Shown one piece after another: positions 11,700 to 60,919 of a stretch of 64,000 nt of DNA. Under the pieces are notes generated by a model, which searched no databases, had not been told where the DNA came from, and worked only from the letters and a program-made list of their open reading frames with translations. This stretch comes from Aptenodytes patagonicus (lineage: Eukaryota; Chordata; Aves; Sphenisciformes; Spheniscidae): the NCBI RefSeq assembly GCF_965638725.1, contig NC_134970.1, positions 7,546,001-7,610,000 of the forward strand, given 5' to 3'. Each line of letters opens with the position of its first letter. The first letter of the stretch is position 1. The position numbers were made by a program, and so were the translations under genes.

Positions 11700-14600
11700 C
11701 CCGAAACGTTCATGCTCCCAGATCCAGGTGATTTGCATAATATGAACCACCGGGTCCCAGCCCAGAGCTGCCTTGCCGGGAAATCTGGGTTGGCCAGTTT
11801 AATCATTGTCAGAGCCCTTGCCCTGCCGGTGCCCAGAGTTTCACCCACACCGGCTTCGCGAGGTGTTTTCTTCGCTGCCGTTTGCCTGGCTCATGTTTGT
11901 TTGCTCACAGCAGCAGGTTCACTTGCCTCCCACTGCCAGGCAAAACACACCCAGCAGGGCCGGAGCAGGCCCTGGGGGCTGCACATCCCTCCCTGGGGCT
12001 CTGCCCACGGCAAAGGGACCGGGAATGCTGCCCTGGGCGCCCACCCGGCCGTGTGGCGTCCCCCTGCTCGGGGGGGGGGGGAAGCCTAGCCCTCATACCG
12101 AGCGGGTGCTTGCATGGGTGCCTTGGCCACATTTGGAGTGCAAGCTCCAGTCTGGCACAGGCACAGCTTCTCCCAAAGGGGGAGGAAGGACCCCGTGACC
12201 GAGCCAGGCAGATGCTGGGAGTGGGACTCAGGTGGGGATGGGTGGTCTGCCTGGGAGATGGAGCAGAGACCAGGCAGGTGCCCGAGTATTGCTGCTCTCG
12301 CTGTTAGGATGGGTCGATTTTTGCCTGGGGGGGGGGGAGGTCTGGGACAGGCTGCAGAGCTGTGACGGCCCATTCCCTGCCATTTCACAAGCGCCTGGCA
12401 CAGGCACACACGTACGCTCACCAGGGACGCATGCCAAGGGGCAAGGCAGGGTTGTGGGATGCATTTGGGGAATTACCTTCTGGTGGCTCTTGCCCCTCTG
12501 GCTCTTGGGCAGGGGTACTTGGGACCCTGTCTGGATATGTTCATGCTGGTTTTAGCCCTGTGCTGGCGGAGGAACCCCAGGCCAGTCCAAGCCAACAACT
12601 TGGCACCCATTTGCCCAGTGCTGGTACGTTGCCAAGCCAGCCACATCCATGCCACACATGGGCTGGCGCAAACCCAGGGCACTGTGTGAGCAGGGCAGAC
12701 CCTGGCATCACACAGCCACCTCTAGGTCCTTGTCACTTCAAACTGGTGCCTAGTAGCAAACCATCTCATGTGACAAGGTGACAGACTGTCACAAACATGG
12801 ACGCTCTGGCCCATGCGCCCATGGGCCAGCAAGGGCAGGGTGGCTGTGTGCCCCATCCCCCTTGTCACGTCACCCTGGCCTGCCATGCAGTGCTGTGGCC
12901 CCGGGGCAGGCAGGGCCAGCATGCCAGCCAGGAGGCACCAGGTCACGCTAGCTGATCACCTGCTCCAGCTTCATTCCTCCGCAGCACAGTCACGAGTGCT
13001 GGGTGATGCCAGGCCCTTTTCTTTCCTGGGCAGAGCATCCCACAGCGCACAGGGATGTCCGCACGCCCGGGAGCAGCCCCTGCCATTGCTGCCACGGGGC
13101 AAGCCAAGACCACTGGGGAAAACACTGGTGCTGGGCAGACCCAGAGCCTTAAGCCTGTGTTCAGCTGGGAGCTGAGCCCAGGGCTCCACTGTGCCCAGGG
13201 ACCTGGCTGGACTTCCAGTGCTTGTGGTTAGAAACCTGCCCCTGGGGAAGCTTTTTCCACCCACTGCTGAAATGCAGGTGTCTCTGGAGCAGAGTGGGAC
13301 ATGACAGCTCTGCGCCGTGCCCTGGGCCACAGGCCAAGGGATGATGGGGAGGGCATGTAGCATTTAGGAGTCTTCTGCCCAAGCCCTGAGCAGCTCATCC
13401 ATGGCTCTCCCCCACCCCAGGGGATCTGACTGGATGACTGATGGGGCTCTCTGGCATGGACCACATTGAGTATCCCCTTTCCCAGGTCTCCCTTCTCTGC
13501 AGGCCAACAGCAGACCCTGGGGAAGTGCCGCAGTCAGTCCATGCATCCAGGCTATGCCACCGATGGGAGAGGTCCTCTCGGTGGGTGACACCCCCCAGCC
13601 CCTTCTGTGTGCCTGACATGCTGGGAGCCCTCTGGGTCCTCCTGGGGCCCAACCTGCCCCCTTCCTTCCCCTTGTGTTTGGGAGCCGGGAGGCCAGCAGA
13701 CCTGAGCAATCCTCCCCAACACCCTGCAGGCACCCCCTGCCTTTACTGACCTGGAGAAATGGCCTTCCTGCCCATCTGCCTGACCAATGTGCCACAACCC
13801 AGGCCCTATAATAGGCCGTGGGGAGAAGATCACAGTGGGGGACACTCCTGGAGATGCTGAGACACTGTGCCGAGAGCATAAGCCTCTTCTGGGTTGTCCC
13901 CATGTCCTCCACAGAGCCACAGGGCAGCAGCAAGCCGCTGGATGGTGCCCATGGGACCCTCCACTGCCAAGGAGCAGCCGCAGCACTGATGGGCTCAGGG
14001 GAACTTCTCCTTGAGCCTGGGGATGGGTGGCAGGGGGCGTGTGTCCCTGCTGTCCCCTTGCTGCTGGTCCGAGCTCCCAGGGCACCTTCAGGCATGTGGG
14101 GAGCATGACACAGGGTGCTGCCAGCCCAGGCTTGGCGTCTTGCTGCAGCAAGAAAAAGGTGGTTGTGAATTGATGACACGAGGGCCAGCAAGAAAAGGTG
14201 TCTGTGGTGCAGTGAGTGTCTGGGGCACCAGGTGGGAGGGGGATGCTACTGATGTCACCTGCCCTGCCAGGAGTAATTGGGCCCATGATACCCCCACATT
14301 TGTTGCCCCACAGATCCTGTTTGCCCTGGCAGCACTGTGGTGTGGCTGTGGGTATGGAGGCTCACACTGAGATAAGCCATGACACAGGCTGAGGGTGACG
14401 CAGGACACGGTGCTGGGGACTGGTATGGCTCTGGGCACTGCCAGCCCTCCAGAGACACCATTAGGGTGTCCTGAGAGCAGTGCCAGACTGGCACTGCTCT
14501 CAGGATGAGCACTGCAAGGCGTGTTTTGAGCCCGGGGCTGGAGGGGCCCCAGCTCTCACCCTGCGGCAGCAGCAGGGTGTGGGGTGCCTCACGCGGGGAG

Positions 14601-15665
14601 CGGGGTGTGTGCCAGGAGGAACCGCATCCGGGGTGGTCGGTGCGGGCACAGCCCATGGCTGGCAGCTCCCCGCTCAGCTGCTCCGTCCGACCAGTTTAAC
14701 CAGTGCTGGCTGGCTGGGAAAGAGAAAGTGGAGGTTGCTGGGGCTGAGGCCCTGCCCTGCAGAGTTGGGGGTATAGCTCGCTGCCCCCTCCCCGCCCTGC
14801 AGCACCTGGGGCTGGGGCAGGTTGGCTGCCCAATGTCTTGGGGGGCACAGACTGGTGCCAGCATCGGTCACCTCTGGGCGCTCAGCGGGCACCACACGCT
14901 GGCACCGGTGTCACCTCCTCAGCCCCCGCATCGCCCACCCCAGCATCCCCACCTGGGCGGCGACCCTGCTGCTCCCAGCTCCAGCAGCTCTGCCGAGCGC
15001 CGGGCACGGCGGTCCCGCAGCCGGGGCTGCCACCTGCCGGCTGTCCCCAAGGCCACCGCTCCCCTCAGCCAGCTGGGCGGCTCCCCAGCATGGGATGGGC
15101 GGGCGCCCGCTGTCCCCAGGGAGCCCGTGTCCCCCAAGACCCCAGCCCCAGGAAAGCCGGCTGCTCTGAGGGGCGTGCGACCGGGCAGGGGTGTGGGCAA
15201 CCACCGCGGGCAGGAGGCACCCAAGCCCCTTCCCCACAGCACCTTTCCGCAGTACCAGGGCCCTGCCAGCTTGGGGGCCCCTCGCGGGGATGATGAGATG
15301 CTGCAGGGTTGAGGATGCTCTGACTTCTGCGGGGGTTGGCTGCCACTCTGGCTTGGGACTGCCTGGTTGGACCCCTTCCTCCTCTCCTCGTCCTCGCCAG
15401 CAGAGAGGGGCAGAGCCAGCCCCACTGGGTCTGTGCTTCCTCCACCTCAGCCCCTCAAGTTTCCCCCAGTGCAATCACATCTGCCCCTCTGCCCGAGGAC
15501 GCAGTGCCTGTAAAGATACAGGTCACCTTCCCACAACGCACGGTAGGGCCAGAAGGGCTGTAGCAGCATCAGTTCACCCAGCCTGTCCCCCAGCCCCTTT
15601 GCCAGGTGCATCAGGATAGGACAGGTGGTTCCCAGCTGTGCTCTTCCCCTCTTTAAAGCCATCTC
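11700..15665. other. intergenic region between KIF21B 3' end and ELF3 promoter
   Basis: This roughly 4 kb stretch lies upstream of ELF3 and downstream of KIF21B polyadenylation, and presumably holds ELF3 upstream regulation. A GC- and CpG-richer patch spans about 14,880-15,290. The long open frames there lack start context and recognisable domains, and fit GC-rich non-coding DNA. C and G homopolymers occur near 12,071 and 12,328. Confidence 0.5.
11731..11738 (-). promoter_or_regulatory. octamer motif upstream of ELF3
   Basis: ATTTGCAT on the plus strand (ATGCAAAT on the coding strand) is a perfect POU-factor octamer. It lies about 77 bp upstream of the TATA box and sits in an AT-rich patch (gatttgcataatatgaa) inside otherwise GC-rich DNA. 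Binding by an Oct or POU2F factor is an inference from the motif. Confidence 0.5.
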
Positions 15666-15674
15666 TGCTCCGTC

Positions 15675-18600
15675 ACTTCATTTCAGTACATTTTATTTGT
15701 GAAGACAAAAAGGCAAGGAACAAACACAGCCATTGAAAAAACATGTACATCATGAGACTGAAATAACTTACACTATTTACAGGAACACATCAAGGTATAA
15801 AATATACGTACACACCTTGTCCTCTGACAAACCCAGACCACTGGGCTGGGCTGCATGACCCAGCAGAGAAAAAAAAAGCCTTGACAAGAGTTGGCCTCTA
15901 GAAAACAGCTCCGAGGAAGAAAAGGCACCTGCTATTTGTGATACTTGTGCAGTGGGAAGGGGTGACGGAGCAGGTGACGCGATGCTGCAGCTGCCCAAGC
16001 CCTGCCGCAGGGCTGGACTGGAGGGTACAGGGTGGTCCCAGGACACGGGGGAATGCAGAACAGCTGGCAGGTACCAGGGGCAGAGCTGTTATGGATGAGG
16101 GGACAAGCCCTCGGGGGCAGGAGGAAGGCGCAGGGCTGTGCTTTTCTGGGGGTGAGGCCCAGGAGGCCAGGACAGGGCCTGGGGGGGGGTCAGGGCTGTG
16201 CTGGGCTCCCTCCCAGTTACAGCTGAAGCACCATGCAGCACATGGAGGGGCCAGGGCCAGGGGTCCCCTTCCCTCCCCAGGAGGGTGAAAGGGGCTCAGG
16301 GAGGGCGTGCAGCCTGCAGGACGGAGCAAAGCCCCAGTGAGTTTGCTGAAAAGCAAGTGGGAGCCCTGTGCTCTGCAGAGATCGTACCTGGACCCCATCC
16401 AGCATGGGACAGGGGAAGGACTGGGATAGGGGCACTGGGAGAGCACCCTGGGGAGCAGGCACTGGTTCTGCAGCACCAAGGCAGGAGGCAGCAATGAGAC
16501 CCCAAAGCAGCTGTGCTCAGAGGTGCTGGGGAGGAACAACGTACCTGGGGGGGACAGGACCCTGGTGCTCCAGCTCCTCGCAGCTGGCCAGACTGAAAGA
16601 TGCACCGCCAGCCCGTCCTTTTGTGCCATAAGAGCTATGGGTGCCAGGGAGGGGGCAGTGCCCAGGCTCCCTGGGTGGGCTCACAGTGATTTGGGGGCCC
16701 AGTGCTTTTGGGCTCCCGAGTCACCTCCACCCCTTGTGTGCAAAGCTCAGCTCTAGGCCAGCACTACACCCTCAGCAAAGGCTGGAGCTGGCCCCTGTGT
16801 GCTGGAGGGAGGAGACCCACGGAGCAAGAGTCAGGGCCTGGGGACAAAAGCATCACCTAGTGATTTGAGGAAGGGAAGGACCTCCCCTGGACTGCAGGTA
16901 TCATCACACCCTTGGCACAAACCGAGGCACCCAAGGGTGAAGCAGAATGAGGTGCATGGTGTGAAGACAGCTCCGAACTGTCCCTGCAACGGAGGGGCTG
17001 GCAGAGGGGCTCAGAGACCACAAGAAGGGACTTAAGCTATGCAGCAGTGCAAGTCCTGAGTCCCAGGGGAGCACCCCAGCACAGTGCAAAAAGATGAAAC
17101 AGCTCACCTGCTTCCTCCGGCAGGCAAACAGCCCTCACCATCATCCCTAGCCCCACCTCCACCTTGGTTGTCCACGCTCACAGCCCCAATCTGAGCTCTG
17201 AAGGGCCAGAGTCCAAGGGGCCACCCTTGCTAGACCCACCTGCATATTGGGACCTTGTGCTTTTTAGTGTTTGGGGGAACCTGTCCCCCCAAACTGACAG
17301 TGTGGCTCAGAGCTGCGAGCCCCTTCCCAAACCCCATTGTGCCAGGGGAGCGGGGTACGGTGCTGTGTCAGCTCCCCAGCCCCGAGTAGGGGGTAATCTG
17401 GGGGCTCCAGGGTTACCCTGGTTTATGGTCAGTGCCTGGGACAGGATCTAGATTCAACTATGTTTTCGGGGTGAAAAATCAAACATCACACACAAGAATC
17501 AGCTTCTCTCACAGACCGCCCCCACCCTGGACAGAGGCTTTTACAGCACCAGCTCCCTGCTGCTCCAGGCTGCCACTGAATCACAGCAGGCTCTGGAAAA
17601 TGGGGACTAGGACCAGCCCATTCCAGTGATGTGCTTTGCATGGACATTTCTCAGACAAGAAGGGCTTCATTGCATCCACAGAGAATATCTGTGAGAGCAG
17701 AGGCAGGAATACAGGCTGACCTGAGACTTTCAGAGGTCCCTTTCCATCCTTCAAAGGGACAAGAGGGACCACTTCCAGGCTGCAAATCAACCCAATAACT
17801 AACGGCAACAACACCGAGCCTCAGTTCAAGCATCCCACCAGCAACGGGAGCAAAATTTCAGTGTTGCGACTCAGCTGGGGGATCCCACTGCAAAGGTGCG
17901 AGCTGGGAGCACAGGGGAGAGCAGGATGCTGGTCCTGCTGTGCTGCCCAGGAGGAGGCAGGGAGGGGGACACGAGAGGTGGCTCAGACATGCAGCGAGGT
18001 GGGGGTGAGGCCATGTGTCCCCAGGATGAATTCAAGTGTCAAAGCCATAACAATAATAATTAAGAGAAGAAAACCCTAAAAACACAAACTCCCCACCCCA
18101 TCCCCAAAATGAAACTCAATGATGACAGCACCCAGCTTGCACCGTGAGGTAGCTAAACCAGATCAACACCCGAGAAACGCTCCCCTGCATGGGAAATACC
18201 AACCCACACAGATACTAAGACGTACACACACAAACACACACACACAGAGCTATGGGATCACAGTCACCCCTTGCTTCAAAGACCCCCCCCTCCAGACACT
18301 TGCTGCTGTGCCACAGTACCCAGCTCCCTCCACCTGCAGGCTGCGAAAGCCTTGAAGCCCCATCAACATGCTGCTGGACATAGCAGCAAGGTGGATGCTC
18401 AGCATCATCCAGGCTTGGCCACTCAGCCCTAGGAAATTAAGCAGCCTACACACAGGAAGAAACTGGTGGCAAAAGGCAAGGCAGGTCTGACCCCAAGCCC
18501 CCCAAGAGCAGGTCCCTTCACTGACTTCATCAGGGAGCAGCGAGGGGTTTCAGGTCAGGCACTGGCAGATCTTGGTGCAGACACTGATGCACATGTACAC

Positions 18601-21600
18601 CTGGCTACAGCCAGCCAAACACACACACCCCACCCCCCACCCCCCCCTCTGGCCAAGCAAAGGTTAAACCGGCTGAGGAATGAGCAGGGAAACCCTTTCC
18701 AAGACAGGCTTGGAGGGTAACACCTCCTCCAGCCCCCCTACGTCTGTGCTCTACTCTGGCGGCTGCGGTGCCCCGTGCATTTTTGTTTGCCCCCTCCAGT
18801 CCTGCGGGGCGCACAGCCCAGAGCTGCCGGCGCTGGCACTTCTCCATCAGCCGTGGCAGGAGGGCTCCTCGCCTCGATGCAGCTGCCGGTCCTGGGCTGT
18901 GCAGGGCTCGGCAACGATCATGAGGCACTGGTCACTGTCCTGGGCAGCGTCACACCCACACATGCCATCACACCCTCCACCAAGGCAAGGCAGCAGGATG
19001 GGGTTTTTTCACCTCAAAAGGCAACCCCCCCCCATCAAATCAATAGAGATGCTCCTGCCTGTCAAGATGTGGAGGAATTCCCACGCTCCACGTGGAATGG
19101 TTTTAACGAGGGCTGGTGGCAAATGATCTGAGGCTGGTCCACGAGTCACCATGGTTGGAGAAAGCAGAGGGAAAATGGTCTGTGCTTTATGGGGTAGGTC
19201 CTGGAGCCCCTGGGCTCTGAGATCCCAGTTCAGTGCTGGTGGGATCACGTGGAGAAATCCTTAAATTTGAGTTCAAATGCTGCTTCTTCTGTGACAGAGG
19301 GGAAGTGAGAGCATGTGAGGCAAGAGCACCACTCCTGGGGTCTCCTTGGCCATCCCATGACAAGCCCTGCCTGGCACAGGGCAGGACGGAGCAGGGGATG
19401 ATCAATGGGCTACAGGAGAGATGAAGGAAAGCTCCAGTGTGAGACCAGGCCCTTGCCAGCCCCTTGCACAGGAGAGAGGAAGGAGGGAGCCTGGAGAAGC
19501 TGCGCCCTTGGGGAAACACTCCTGGACAAAGCCTCCAGCCTTTCATGGAGATTGGACTGTGCAAGATCATCCACTGCAGGATTGTCCTTCAAGCGTGGAG
19601 TGAATCAGGGGACTTGTGCAAGACCAGTGTGTGCAACCCCTTCCTCACCCTGCTCCCGGCACAGCTGACTCCATCCTGTCCCCTCCTCTGGCTGCTCCAT
19701 GCCTTGCTGGGCCCCCTCCAGCTGTCAGAACCCCGGGGGCCGACGGGCCAAACCTGAGCTAGCCCCCTCCCAGATAGAGGGCTGAGAGCAAAGCCTGGGT
19801 GAAGGATTTACAGCTTCCAGCTCCCAGTGATGGCAAAACAAGATGGGCCACAGGGATGACAAATCCAGCCTTGGCTTCTTTGCCTTGTAACCTCCATTCT
19901 TGCTTTGTTTCTCCATCTCAAGGGGGTTAACATGCTGCAGGAATCCACCACAAAACACCTGCTGAGGGCCAAGGTGTCAAGAGCAGGGCTAAGCAGCCCT
20001 TCCCTTCCCCACTGCAGAGCAGGGTGGGCACATGGAGAAGAGCCTGAGAGCCGTGGGTCAGCTGAGTTTACGACTGGGGTTTGGAGAATTTCAAAGGGAA
20101 CTGCAGCAGGTTTGTCTAGAATTTGCCCGACAGAGATCTTCCCAGGCTTGCCGTACCTCCATGGCTGTAATACGGCAAAGGAGCTCAGAGGTGAACACCT
20201 CCAGTCGCTGGGGACAGGTAGATGGGGAATGATGCAACTACTTGGAAATCCTTCTGCATACCTCCCACAGCAGAGAGGCTGTCCCATGAGTAACGTCTCC
20301 AAAGCAGCAGCCCCTCTATGCTGTGGTCCTGGCCAGCAGACACCAAATGTCCTCGTTGCCATGGAGTGGAGAAAGACTCCTGCAGGAACCAGCCCCGGAG
20401 CCAACAGGGACAGAAGAAGCACGTCATGGTGGAGGCCACATGAGCCCATGGTGGCAGGAGGGAATTGGGTGTCTCTGAGAAGGAGCTAAGGAGCTCTGAC
20501 CCCCAGAAGTCCCAGCAGGCATTGCAGCAGGGTGGGTGAGAAGACAGACGAAACATTTCCCGGTCACTGGAAAACCATCAAGAAACCTCAGCGGGAGGTA
20601 AGGTGGAGCTGATGGTGCCCCATGGAGCTGCCTCCTCACAGGCGCTGGCAGTGCTCAAAGTACCAGATGGGACATAGTCCACCCCGTTGGGTCAGGCACA
20701 AGGAAATCCCTATCCCTGGGCTGAGCTCCTGTAGATGACAGGGTCTTGATAGCAAGGGAGAGGTACCCCAACCTTCACCCTCCTGTCATGTCTTCCAGTC
20801 TTTTTGCAGTTCCTAGTTTGACCCCGTGGGTAACCTCCTCCCGCTCCAGAGCTTCACTGTCAAGTCGCTGAGAAACAAAGGGGAGAGGGATGGCGTGACC
20901 CAGGGGTTCCCTCAGGAGCCCCGCAGACACGCTGCAGAGAGGCACTGCAAGGAGAAACGCTCCCCACCCCCAGCCCATGGCAGCATGCAGCCCACAAGAC
21001 TTCCAGGCTCTTTTCTCTTGGCAGGAGGTTGCCCAATCCGTTTTGGGGGGCAGGCAGGCCCAATGGGGCTCAGCCTCCAGCTCACCCCACTGGCAGCAAC
21101 TGGGGACAAAGGGAAATGATGACCTCCAGGGCTGACCTCGACAACAGGACTCCTGCACCCCTTGAATGAGCTCTAGCTAGGTCAAAGCAGTGACACCGCA
21201 GGGAGCTGCTGTGCTTGGTCTCCCCAGGGCATGGGCTGCTTCGGGGGTGGCTGCTGACTCCCACCCCACCATCCATGCAAGCCACGGCTTCCACGGAGCT
21301 GCCACAGTAGATGTGGGCACTCGGCAAGGAAAAAAAAAAAAGGCAAACCAAAACAACGCAGGGGTATGGCTGGGACAAAGGGGCAAGTCACTTCTAGCAA
21401 AGATTTATCAAGTGGGGAAAAACGCAAAATAGTTTCATACCGTGAAGAAGCAGCTCAGACCAGAGAGAAAGAAAGAAAAAGAAAGAGAGAGGAGCAAAAG
21501 CAAGCAACAGAGAGAAAGACAGAGGGAGAAAGAGATGGAGAGAAAGAGAAAAGGAAAGAAAAGACAGAAGAGTGCATGAGCAAGAGAGTCAGAAAGAGCA

Positions 21601-21606
21601 GGAGGG
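15675..21606 (-). other. KIF21B: KIF21B 3' UTR (about 5.9 kb)
   Basis: From the TGA to the only AATAAA I could find downstream on this strand (15697-15692) there is no plausible coding exon. The length resembles the long human KIF21B 3' UTR as I recall it. It starts with a CU-rich block (21,458-21,575), has an A run (T in the mRNA) near 21,329-21,340, and a CA/GT dinucleotide stretch at 18,225-18,247. Such a long UTR is typical of neuronal mRNAs under post-transcriptional control. Confidence 0.8.
15692..15697 (-). terminator. KIF21B: KIF21B polyadenylation signal AATAAA
   Basis: The minus strand reads CTTCACAAATAAAATGTACTG, a canonical hexamer in AT-rich context after kilobases of GC-rich UTR. 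Cleavage is expected near 15,665-15,682. This leaves about 4 kb to the ELF3 promoter. Confidence 0.8.
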
Positions 21607-59608
<38,002 letters not shown>

Positions 59609-59825
59609 GCCCCCGCCGCCCGGGCACCGCGGCCGCCGCTGCCCGAGAGCATCCACGGGCGGCGGGAGGCGGCGGCGGGTGGGGGAGGGGGAGGGAGGGG
59701 GCGGGGGCGGGGCGGGGGCGGGCTGCCCCAGGTGCCGGGCGGGGCGGGGCGGCGGGGACACGCCCCCGCAGCGGCACTGCCGACACGCGGACACGCGGGG
59801 CAAAGGGCGCGCACACGCAACACGC

Positions 59826-60516
59826 AGAGACACACACACACACGAGCTGTCATGTGCGCCCCCCGCACAGCCCCCCTACACACAGACACTCACGGCCACG
59901 TCCCCCCCAGTCACCCTCACACACACCACACAAACGCACCCCCACCCCCTCAGACAGACACACGCACACAGTCAGACACACGCTCACACACAGGCACACT
60001 CGTACCCCCCCCCGAGCCGCCCTTACACACCACACAAACGCATCCAGCCCCCACCCCGCACGCACGGACACATTCTCTCTCTCTCTCTTTCCCGCACGCT
60101 CTTTCACACACACACGCGCTCTCACACGCTCTCACACACACACGCTCTCACACACACACACGCTCTCACACACACACACTCTGACACTCACACTCACACA
60201 CACGCGCCCTCTCTCTCACACGCTCTCACACCCTCTCACTCTCACTCGCTCTCTCACACACACACTCTCACACACACTCTCTGACACACACACACGTGCG
60301 CCCTCTCACACACGCGCTCTCTCGCTCTCACACGCTCTCACACCCTCTCACTCTCACTCGCTCTCTCACACACACACTCGCTGACACACACACACACTCA
60401 CACACACACGTGCGCTCTCTCACACACTCTCTCTCTCTCACACGCTCTCTCACACACGCGCTCGCTCGCGCGCGCTCTCACGCGCGCTCTCGCGCTCTCT
60501 TTCACACGCTCACCGC
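59826..60516. repeat. CA / CTCACA-rich simple repeat block upstream of KIF21B
   Basis: About 690 bp are built from CACACA, CTCACA, CTCTCT and CGCGCT variants with interspersed unique bases. It passes into alternating CG around 60,465-60,476 and 60,480-60,495. It begins about 0.2 kb upstream of the KIF21B ATG. The open frames it yields are repeat artefacts. Confidence 0.9.
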
Positions 60517-60585
60517 CGGTCCCTGCCGCCCCCTGCCGGGCCAGAGGCCCCGCTCCCGCACGGCTCTTCCGTGCTGTCCCGGGCG

Positions 60586-60648
60586 GTACCGGGGCTGTAC
60601 CAGCGTGTACCGGGGCTGTGCAGGGGTGTACCGGGGCTGTACAGGGCG
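60586..60648 (+). repeat. 21-bp tandem repeat, 3 copies
   Basis: The core GTACCGGGGCTGT recurs at 60586, 60607 and 60628, spaced exactly 21 bp apart with diverged spacers. It is a short minisatellite in the KIF21B upstream flank. Confidence 0.8.
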
Positions 60649-60799
60649 TCCCCCCCTCCCGGGGACGGCGAGAGAGCAGCCTGGGGTCCAGCGGGGTGGG
60701 TGCTGCCCGTCCCCGGGAAGGAGCGGGGCCCCGGCAGATGCTGGTGTGGAAGGACCCCCGCGGGGCTGGGGGAGCCCGGGGAGGCCGTCAGCTCCCTGC

Positions 60800-60919
60800 C
60801 AGCCCAGTGCAGCCCAGCGCAGCCTGGATCAGCCTAGTGTAGCCTGGTTCAGCTCGGTGCATCCCGCGGCACCACAGTGCAGCCTGGTGCTGCTCAGTCC
60901 ATCCCGGTGTAGCTCTGGT
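60800..60919 (+). repeat. 10-bp-period tandem repeat, 12 diverged copies
   Basis: Successive decamers read cagcccagtg, cagcccagcg, cagcctggat, cagcctagtg, tagcctggtt, cagctcggtg and so on to 60919. The phase is kept with no insertion or deletion although copies differ at several positions. The function is unknown. Confidence 0.85.

Noticed and set aside
14584-15312. 242-aa plus-strand frame in the intergenic CpG-rich patch
   Set aside because: Arg/Pro/Ala-rich with equally long frames on the opposite strand; no domain and no splice context.
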